Part shown: positions 5,930 to 8,766 of the stretch, piece by piece
Layout of the letters: every line of letters begins with the position of its first letter
How positions within the stretch are numbered: the first letter of the stretch is position 1
DNA from: CAZPXF01 sp964590945
GTDB taxonomy: Bacteria; Bacillota; Clostridia; Lachnospirales; Lachnospiraceae
Direction of reading: 5' to 3'
DNA length: 8,766 nt
Assembly: GCA_964590945.1 (NCBI GenBank)
Contig: CAZPXF010000087.1
Coordinates: 1-8,766, forward strand
Notes under the pieces: generated by a model
Database searches by the model: none
Told to the model about the DNA's origin: nothing
Seen by the model: the letters and a program-made list of their open reading frames with translations, nothing else
Translations under genes and position numbers: made by a program

Positions 5930-7039
5930 ATGGATAACAGAAGAATTGATGAGAGGAAAAAAAGAATAAAACAGAAACGTGTCCGAAGAGTTCGGACCAT
6001 AAGAAATCTTTTAATATGTCTGTTCATTTGTCTGATCGGATCCGCCTCGATTATGGCTGCGGAGATTTACGAATGGCATACCTCCCAAAAGACGATTGCA
6101 GCGGGGAAGAGCATACAAATTTCTGAAGCTGCGGCTGAAAGCCAGAATACAGATGAGGGCGGGCAGAACGAGGCGGAAAGTGAGGAAGAGGAGATCGTCG
6201 AGGAAGAAGAACTGAACGAGCATTCCATGGGCGCCGCGCTTCTCGATGAGGTGAATCTGTATCGAGAAGCTTCCGAGCAGTCCGAGGTGATCGCGATCGT
6301 CAATTACGGGGAGAGAGTAGGACTTTTGGAAGAAGAAGACTCATGGTATTATGTGCAGCACGGCGACCTGAAAGGATATGTAAAGAGCTCGGAGGTAGTC
6401 CGGTTTAACGATACGAAAAAGCAGGTGGCTCTGACATTTGACGATGGACCGAGCAGTAAAAATACACCGGTTGTCCTGGATGCACTGGAAAAATACAAAT
6501 GCCGTGCAACATTCTTTGTGGTTGGAGAGAATGTTACGGATTCTACAGGAGATATTTTAAAACGGGAAGTAAGTCTGGGATGTGAAGTCGGCAACCATAC
6601 ATATACTCATGCAAATTTAAAGGCGCTGGAAACCACGAAAGAGATTAAAAAAGAGATCCGTAAAACCAATAAGAATATAAAGAACTATATTGGGAAGAAA
6701 GCCTCCCTTGTGCGTACGCCGTATGGATCTACAAGTAAAAAGGTATTATCTGCGATCGGAGCGCCGAACATTTACTGGAGCATCGATACGGAGGACTGGA
6801 AATATAAGGATACGGATCGTTTGATCAGATATGTGAACAAACATGCAAAAGACGGAAGTATCATTCTGATGCATGATATCCATGAGTCCACTGCGCAGGC
6901 GGTGGCGACGATCTGTTCCAATCTCAGGGAGAAGGATTTTGAGATGGTGACGGTACCGGAGCTTGCGGCGATCCATGGAACCAGACTGGAGACCGGTACT
7001 ACATATTTTGGCTTTGAAACGGAGGATGACGACGAGTAG
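5930..7039 (+). CDS. Membrane-anchored polysaccharide deacetylase with bacterial SH3 domain
   Basis: This 369-aa type II membrane protein has a very basic cytoplasmic N-terminus (1-25) and one membrane segment (about 26-44, no lipobox). Next come an acidic low-complexity linker (about 75-97), a bacterial SH3 domain (about 100-158; YREAS, GERVGLL, WYYVQHGDLKGYV) and a NodB/CE4 deacetylase domain (about 165-350). The CE4 motifs are complete: TFDDGP 169-174 (D171 catalytic base, D172 metal ligand), HTYTH 223-227 (metal ligands H223, H227), RTPYG 262-266, WSIDTEDW 283-290 and ILMHD 312-316 with H315. It should remove acetyl groups from N-acetylglucosamine or N-acetylmuramic acid in peptidoglycan or another glycan outside the membrane. 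The SH3 domain would hold it on the wall. Lysozyme resistance is a usual role of such enzymes but is not shown here. ATG 5930 follows AAAGGAAA by six to seven bases. It appears to be a single-gene transcript. Confidence 0.93.
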   Translation: MDNRRIDERKKRIKQKRVRRVRTIRNLLICLFICLIGSASIMAAEIYEWHTSQKTIAAGKSIQISEAAAESQNTDEGGQNEAESEEEEIVEEEELNEHSMGAALLDEVNLYREASEQSEVIAIVNYGERVGLLEEEDSWYYVQHGDLKGYVKSSEVVRFNDTKKQVALTFDDGPSSKNTPVVLDALEKYKCRATFFVVGENVTDSTGDILKREVSLGCEVGNHTYTHANLKALETTKEIKKEIRKTNKNIKNYIGKKASLVRTPYGSTSKKVLSAIGAPNIYWSIDTEDWKYKDTDRLIRYVNKHAKDGSIILMHDIHESTAQAVATICSNLREKDFEMVTVPELAAIHGTRLETGTTYFGFETEDDDE

Positions 7040-7051
7040 GATCCTATATTT

Positions 7052-7131
7052 ATCTGTGGTAAGAATTATTCTCTGGAAAAGGTCTTACGGCAGATTGCTT
7101 CTTGTACTGTAAAAAGAACAAGAGATTTTAC
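7052..7131 (+). other. Structured 3' region after the deacetylase gene
   Basis: There is no gene between 7040 and 7223. An imperfect hairpin pairs ATCTG-GTAAGA (7052-7056, 7059-7064) with TCTTAC-CAGAT (7083-7088, 7091-7095) through a 2x2 internal loop. It is followed by two mutually exclusive stems: TCTTGT/ACAAGA (7100-7105, 7118-7123) and GTAAAA/TTTTAC (7109-7114, 7126-7131). No proper T-run follows, so this is not a classical terminator. It may be a weak or factor-dependent 3' end. No known riboswitch or sRNA is recognised. Confidence 0.3.
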
Positions 7132-7140
7132 GTGATTGTA

Positions 7141-7169
7141 TTGAAAAGACCAATGATTCATGTTACATT
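7141..7169 (+). promoter_or_regulatory. Promoter of the [FeFe]-hydrogenase gene
   Basis: TTGAAA (7141-7146, four to five matches to TTGACA) lies 17 bases before TACATT (7164-7169). The TG at 7161-7162 makes an extended -10. The predicted start near 7176 gives a leader of about 48 bases. The Rex-like palindrome lies over and just after the start point. Confidence 0.6.
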
Positions 7170-7178
7170 TATGACGGA

Positions 7179-7196
7179 ATGTTAAAAAAGTAACAA
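7179..7196. promoter_or_regulatory. Rex-like operator ahead of the hydrogenase gene
   Basis: ATGTTAAAAAAGTAACAA matches 12 of the 14 defined positions of the clostridial Rex consensus TTGTTAA-N4-TTAACAA; the mismatches are at the first base and at G7190. It sits at about +3 to +20 relative to the predicted start, where a bound repressor would block transcription. Rex senses the NADH/NAD+ ratio and controls fermentation and hydrogenase genes in clostridia, so the context fits. Inference from one site only. Confidence 0.5.
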
Positions 7197-7223
7197 AGGC
7201 ATATTTATTGGAGGGTGAAAAAC

Positions 7224-8684
7224 ATGATTACGAATGACGCAACCATACTGAAAGTAAAACATGACGTGCTTTATCGTGTGGCAAAGCTGGCGTATGAAGG
7301 CAAACTGGAAGAGCAGCGGGACCAGATCCCTTACGAGATGATTCCCGGACCGCAGGCTCAGTTCCGATGCTGTATTTATAAGGAAAGGGAAGTGATCCGC
7401 CAGCGAATCAATCTGGCAGAGGGTAAGAAGCCTACGGGGGAAAGACCGCATGCCGAGTCCATCGTACATATCATTCCGGCGGCATGCGAGGGATGTCCGA
7501 TTTCCAGATATGTTGTCACAGATAACTGCCAGAGATGTATGGGGAAAGCCTGTTTCAATTCCTGTAGATTCGGGGCGATCACTGTCGGCATGCACCGTGC
7601 ATATATCGATCCGGCAAAATGTAAGGAGTGCGGACAGTGTTCCAAGGCGTGTCCATATAACGCTATCGCTGACCTGATGCGTCCGTGCCGCAGAAGCTGC
7701 CCGGTAGACGCCCTTCTGATCGACAGAGAAACAAGTATCGCTGTCATCGATAAAGAGAAATGTATTGAGTGCGGACAATGTATTCACAGCTGCCCGTTTG
7801 GAGCTATCGGTTCCCGTACATTCCTGGTTGATATCATCCAGGCGATCAAGGATGGGAAGAAGGTATATGCAATGCTGGCGCCTGCATCCGAGGGTCAGTT
7901 TGGAGCAAATATTACCATGCAGAGCTGGAGTAACGCAATGAAAGAGCTTGGCTTTGCAGGCTTCTTTGAGGTCGGCCTTGGCGGAGATCTGACAGCAGCG
8001 TTCGAGGCGGAAGAGTGGGCAGAGGCTTACAAGGAAGGCAATAAGATGACAACGTCCTGCTGTCCTGCATTTGTCAATATGATCAAAAAGCATTATCCGG
8101 AGCTTGCGGATAAGATCTCTACAACCGTCAGTCCGATGTGTGCGGTTTCACGTATGGTAAAGGCACAGGATCCTGAGGCGATCACTGTATTTATCGGGCC
8201 ATGCGTAGCGAAGAAGAATGAGGCTCGTGTTCAGGGCATCGAGGGCAATGCGGATTATGTTCTGACCTTTGGCGAGATCCGCGCGATGATGAAGGCGAAA
8301 GGCGTTGAGCTGATGCCGGCAAGCAACGATCTCCAGCAGTCCAGTATCTATGGCAAGAGATTCGGCAACAGCGCAGGAGTTACGGCTGCTGTTGTACAGA
8401 GTCTGAAAGAAACAGATGCAAATGCAGATGTCAGCGTTGCAGTATGTAACGGAGCGGCTGAGTGTAAGAGAGCACTTTTGATGCTGAAGGCGGGAAAACT
8501 GAAGGAAGACTTCGTTGAAGGTATGGTTTGTGAAGGAGGCTGCGTAGGCGGAGCCAGCAGGCACAGGACAGAGCAGGAGTCCAGGCGCTTCCGCGATAAA
8601 CTGATCGGTGAGGCGGATCAGAGGGGCATCCATGAGAACCTGAAATCCGTGGATCTGACGTCATTTTCCATGCACAGATCATAA
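7224..8684 (+). CDS. Monomeric [FeFe]-hydrogenase, group B-like
   Basis: This 486-aa cytosolic iron-sulfur protein interconverts protons and H2, probably producing H2 from reduced ferredoxin. The H-cluster motifs are TSCCPAF (277-283, ligand C280; C279 is the likely proton-relay Cys), GPCVAKKNE (325-333, ligand C327) and GMVCEGGCVGG (433-443, ligands C436 and C440). TSCCPAF and the GMVCxGGC form, rather than TSCCPGW and MACxxGC, point to group B. The N-terminal part is rich in Fe-S motifs: C102/C105/C110/C114 (Cx2Cx4Cx3C), C133/C136/C139/C143P, C155/C159P and C180/C183/C186/C190P. A CEGCP at 88-92 may add ligands. There are no maturase genes (HydE, F, G) in this window, so they must lie elsewhere. 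ATG 7224 is chosen because GGAGGGTGA (7210-7218) is the ribosome binding site; the in-frame GTG at 7215 lies within it. The gene appears monocistronic. A sensory hydrogenase-like role is less likely because no PAS or kinase domain is attached. Confidence 0.93.
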   Translation: MITNDATILKVKHDVLYRVAKLAYEGKLEEQRDQIPYEMIPGPQAQFRCCIYKEREVIRQRINLAEGKKPTGERPHAESIVHIIPAACEGCPISRYVVTDNCQRCMGKACFNSCRFGAITVGMHRAYIDPAKCKECGQCSKACPYNAIADLMRPCRRSCPVDALLIDRETSIAVIDKEKCIECGQCIHSCPFGAIGSRTFLVDIIQAIKDGKKVYAMLAPASEGQFGANITMQSWSNAMKELGFAGFFEVGLGGDLTAAFEAEEWAEAYKEGNKMTTSCCPAFVNMIKKHYPELADKISTTVSPMCAVSRMVKAQDPEAITVFIGPCVAKKNEARVQGIEGNADYVLTFGEIRAMMKAKGVELMPASNDLQQSSIYGKRFGNSAGVTAAVVQSLKETDANADVSVAVCNGAAECKRALLMLKAGKLKEDFVEGMVCEGGCVGGASRHRTEQESRRFRDKLIGEADQRGIHENLKSVDLTSFSMHRS

Positions 8685-8697
8685 ATCAGATTTACGA

Positions 8698-8738
8698 GGC
8701 GTCCCGAAAGCAGTCCTGTGGCTGAGGGACGCCCTTTT
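8698..8738 (+). terminator. Intrinsic terminator of the hydrogenase gene
   Basis: An 8-bp GC-rich stem pairs GGCGTCCC (8698-8705) with GGGACGCC (8726-8733), followed by CTTTT. The 20-base loop can form a further short CAG/CTG pairing. The structure starts 14 bases after the stop codon. The remaining 28 bases of the window hold nothing I can assign. Confidence 0.85.
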
Positions 8739-8766
8739 CCATACCATAAATCGGGGGATTCCTTTT

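Noticed and set aside
7215..7223. GTG start at 7215 for the hydrogenase
   Set aside because: The codon lies inside the ribosome binding site GGAGGGTGA that serves ATG 7224.
7182..8093. Long minus-strand open frame (303 codons) opposite the hydrogenase
   Set aside because: The + strand carries complete hydrogenase motifs. The antisense product has no recognisable domain and would start inside the hydrogenase.

Overview
The window looks like a chromosomal segment of an anaerobic gut-type Firmicute, most likely of the Lachnospiraceae. The evidence is moderate GC, strong AGGAGG-type ribosome binding sites, Gram-positive style intrinsic terminators, a tRNA gene without an encoded CCA, and a monomeric group B-like [FeFe]-hydrogenase behind a Rex-like operator. 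All protein genes are on the + strand. I see no insertion sequence, phage gene, CRISPR array or rRNA.

Layout: a tRNA-Thr(CGU) gene with promoter and terminator (1-180); an unrecognised 198-aa protein (250-846); a three-gene run (942-5730) closed by a very strong terminator (5814-5860); a membrane-anchored SH3/polysaccharide deacetylase with its own extended -10 promoter (5930-7039); a structured 184-bp intergenic region holding a promoter and the Rex-like palindrome; the hydrogenase (7224-8684) and its terminator (8698-8738).

The three-gene run is the most unusual part. Its first gene is a COG0523/CobW-type metallochaperone GTPase with an intact CxCC motif and a roughly 70-residue His-rich metal-binding stretch. 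The second is a divergent relative that keeps a P-loop but has lost CxCC. It carries a C-terminal domain resembling that of YcgQ/TIGR03943 proteins. The third is an 876-aa single-frame fusion of a DHPS-like metallo-beta-lactamase-fold hydrolase, a full AlaX-type alanyl-tRNA editing protein (with DHHA1 domain) and a HAD-IA phosphatase. Metal-binding and catalytic motifs are intact in all three modules. Two of the modules are expected to be metal-dependent (AlaX on zinc), so one reading is a metallochaperone pair encoded next to its client. This is inference from gene order and motifs only.

The deacetylase probably modifies cell-wall or extracellular polysaccharide at the outer membrane face. 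The hydrogenase is cytosolic, with several ferredoxin-like Fe-S motifs feeding an H-cluster domain. The Rex-like site suggests control by the NADH/NAD+ ratio. Neither gene appears functionally tied to the metallochaperone cluster.
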